44,391 bases of DNA, taken from positions 1 to 44,391 of the forward strand of contig CALKVC010000090.1 in NCBI GenBank assembly GCA_937996595.1, in the 5' to 3' direction. Under the pieces are notes generated by a model. The model did no database searches, was not told the DNA's origin, and saw only the letters and a list, made by a program, of their open reading frames with translations. The DNA is from an uncultured Chitinophagaceae bacterium. Its GTDB lineage: Bacteria > Bacteroidota > Bacteroidia > Chitinophagales > Chitinophagaceae. Of the stretch, positions 42,906-44,391 are shown piece after piece. The translations under genes were made by a program, and so were the position numbers. Within the stretch, counting starts at the first letter, position 1. Each line of letters begins with the position of its first letter.

Positions 42906-43286
42906 ATGAGTAAGAAAGTTTTATATACACTCGAGTACCCGGTTAGATGCTCTCCAGGCATTTTATATGAATTCTTAAGTACCCCGGCAGGCTTACAGGA
43001 ATGGTTTGCCGACAATGTAGATGAACGTGACGGTGTTTTCAGTTTTTCATGGAATGGAACCGAAGAATACGCCGATGTTGTTGAGAAAGAACTTGACAAA
43101 TTCATCAGGTTTCACTGGACGCATTCAGGTAAAGATGAATTTTTTGAATTCAGGATAGATAAATCGGAAGTTACCAATCAAACGATTCTTGTTGTAACCG
43201 ACTTTGCCGATAAAAAAGACATCAAAGACCAGAGCCAGCTTTGGGAATACCAGGTTAAAGAGTTGTTTCACCGGCTTGGAAGTTAA
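42906..43286 (+). CDS. START-like (SRPBCC) domain protein
   Basis: This 126-residue cytoplasmic protein has the helix-grip START/SRPBCC look: YPVRCSPGILYEFLSTPAGL, then EWFADNVD near the N-terminus, a central sheet (GVFSFSWNG, then FIRFHWTHS, FFEFRIDKSE), and a long final helix (LWEYQVKELFHRLGS). Bacteroidota have a small family described simply as START-like domain proteins that fits in length. Such folds bind hydrophobic ligands, but the ligand here is unknown. It is preceded by about 260 bases without a gene, divergent from the sigma factor. Its stop overlaps the stop of the convergent gene by 4 bases. Confidence 0.85.
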   Translation: MSKKVLYTLEYPVRCSPGILYEFLSTPAGLQEWFADNVDERDGVFSFSWNGTEEYADVVEKELDKFIRFHWTHSGKDEFFEFRIDKSEVTNQTILVVTDFADKKDIKDQSQLWEYQVKELFHRLGS

Positions 43287-43891
43287 GCCAGTATTCCGGC
43301 TATTCGCTTATACCCTTCTTCCAATAATGATGATGAATTGTTCCAGCCATCTAAGCTGTATGGCAATGCCAGTTTTATGAAGCTGCTGTTTTTCCATAAT
43401 GATTTCAATTGTTCAGCGGTAAAATGCCTGGCAGGCTGGTAATTATCTTCTTCAAAATGATGTTGCCACTGCTCTGTATGAATACAAACAAAAAAACCTT
43501 CCGGCTGCAGATGCAGGTTTTCCAATAGCTTTTCTTCCAAAATGGTTTTGTATTTACCGGCAAGATGTAAGGTGATGCTGAAAAAATTTCCCCACCAGAA
43601 CATGGTCCTGATAGCAAAAATATCTTCCCCGCTAAAACATCGCGGATAATCCAGCATGATATAAGGCAACTGCCTGTAGTTTTCACCTTTAAAGATTTTA
43701 GGCTGGGATGCGGCTACTTCAGCCGGCAATACTACCCCATATATGTTAACAGCTGATGAAATAACGGGCACCATCCCGCCAAACAGATTATATACTTTTT
43801 CAGTAATGGCATGTTTGGTTAAAATATAGCCGGGATCCTTAACAATGGAAAGTTCCTTATCAGAAAGAACTATTTTTGTTGTAGCAGTCAT
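43283..43891 (-). CDS. Conserved-looking hypothetical protein
   Basis: This 202-residue soluble protein has no signal peptide or membrane segment. I do not recognise a domain. Notable segments are KHAITEKVYNLFGGMVPVIS, an aromatic core FAIRTMFWWGNFFSITLHLA, and a His-rich stretch HTEQWQHHFEEDNY. Codon use and composition look like the neighbours, and the frame is fully open with a normal ATG, so I take it as real. Its 3' end overlaps the START-like gene tail to tail. Its 5' end lies 47 bases from the divergent LptF/LptG-like gene, which may share a control region. Confidence 0.7.
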   Translation of the reverse strand: MTATTKIVLSDKELSIVKDPGYILTKHAITEKVYNLFGGMVPVISSAVNIYGVVLPAEVAASQPKIFKGENYRQLPYIMLDYPRCFSGEDIFAIRTMFWWGNFFSITLHLAGKYKTILEEKLLENLHLQPEGFFVCIHTEQWQHHFEEDNYQPARHFTAEQLKSLWKNSSFIKLALPYSLDGWNNSSSLLEEGYKRIAGILA

Positions 43892-43938
43892 GTTGAAAAT
43901 TAATCATTTTGTGCAATATGGCATTTTATTGAACCGGC

Positions 43939-44391
43939 ATGGTAAAAAAATTAGACATACTCATTTTCAAATCCTTCATCGGGCCATTTATTATTACTTT
44001 CTTTATTGCCTTTTTTGTGCTGATGATGCAGATCCTCTGGAAATATATTGATGACCTGGTTGGCAAGGGGCTTGATTTCATTACCATCCTTCAATTCCTA
44101 TGGTATGCCAGCGCTTCATTGCTAACGCTGGCCATGCCCATAGCCATTCTCATTTCTTCCATCATGACATTTGGAAATCTGGGCGAGAGCTTTGAACTGG
44201 TAGCTATCAAATCTTCCGGTATTTCCCTGCTGAGGTTTATGCGGCCGCTGATTGTTTTTGCATTGCTGCTATCATATATAACATTCATGTTTGCTAATTA
44301 TGTTATTCCGTATGCAACCTTGAAATTCAAGACGATGTACAGCGACATTTATTACAAAAAGCCGGCATTCGATCTTAAAGAAGGTGTTTTC
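43939..44391 (+). CDS. LptF/LptG-family (YjgP/YjgQ) permease, 5' part
   Basis: The frame starts at ATG 43939 and is open to the window edge (151 codons), so the C-terminal half or more is missing. The visible part has MVKKLDILIFKSFIGPFI, a first membrane helix (TFFIAFFVLMMQILW), YIDDLVGKGLD, a second helix (SASLLTLAMPIAILISS), the FGNLGESFELVAIKSSGIS segment that is strongly conserved in LptF/LptG, and further helices. LptF and LptG are the inner-membrane permeases of the LptB2FG transporter that lifts lipopolysaccharide out of the inner membrane. I cannot tell which of the two this is. In Bacteroidota the family members are often annotated only by family name. Confidence 0.92.
   Translation, partial: MVKKLDILIFKSFIGPFIITFFIAFFVLMMQILWKYIDDLVGKGLDFITILQFLWYASASLLTLAMPIAILISSIMTFGNLGESFELVAIKSSGISLLRFMRPLIVFALLLSYITFMFANYVIPYATLKFKTMYSDIYYKKPAFDLKEGVF

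Noticed and set aside
1..44391. CRISPR array, insertion sequence, prophage, tRNA or rRNA
   Set aside because: I looked for spaced direct repeats, transposase or integrase motifs, phage structural genes and cloverleaf-like sequences and saw none. A dedicated tRNA or covariance-model scan was not possible.

Overview
The window comes from a member of the Bacteroidota, most likely family Chitinophagaceae or close to it. The grounds are a SusC/SusD pair, a SprA type IX secretion (T9SS) protein, type A and type B T9SS C-terminal sorting domains, a short primary sigma factor of the Bacteroidota kind, very little Shine-Dalgarno signal, and a few TAnnTTTG promoter boxes. It looks like ordinary chromosome. 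I saw no prophage, insertion sequence, CRISPR array, rRNA or tRNA. The genus is not determined by what I can see.

Layout. 1-5085 (minus): a nutrient-uptake operon read susC, susD, then a lipoprotein cut by the window edge, with a hairpin in each intercistronic gap. 5405-8298 (minus): a translationally coupled pair, a PorV-like barrel followed by a large protein with a ComEA-like helix-hairpin-helix domain ahead of a probable outer-membrane barrel. 8511-16854 (plus): mostly housekeeping, with folD, queE, a PorE-like TPR/beta-propeller/OmpA protein, dprA, guaB, an Lnb-like (DUF4105) membrane protein and an alpha/beta hydrolase. 16925-24406 (plus): two tandem giant PKD proteins with type B T9SS signals, an SDR oxidoreductase and a small secreted protein ending at a terminator. 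24433-25036: no intact gene, but an unusual set of inverted repeats and a decayed DoxX-family gene broken over two or more frames. 25037-32976 (minus): sprA and ruvA. 33102-36116 (plus): fabH and a T9SS-exported subtilase. 36155-38578 (minus): an RNA m5C methyltransferase and odhB. 38876-41636 (plus): a two-gene module of a protein ending in twin dockerin-like repeats and a T9SS type A protein with a cohesin-like beta domain. 41769-44391: the primary sigma factor, a START-like protein, an unknown protein, and the first part of an LptF/LptG permease.

The linking theme is envelope export. The window encodes the T9SS translocon protein SprA, a PorE-like possible anchor, and at least four likely T9SS clients (two PKD proteins, the subtilase and the type A protein at 40521). 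A probable lipoprotein N-acyltransferase and an LPS-transport permease are also present. The items most worth a second look are the dockerin-like/T9SS pair, the helix-hairpin-helix barrel pair, the modular expansion of the PKD paralogs, the broken DoxX gene with nearby competing stems, and a hairpin over the dprA start codon. All identifications rest on reading motifs by eye. No database search was run.
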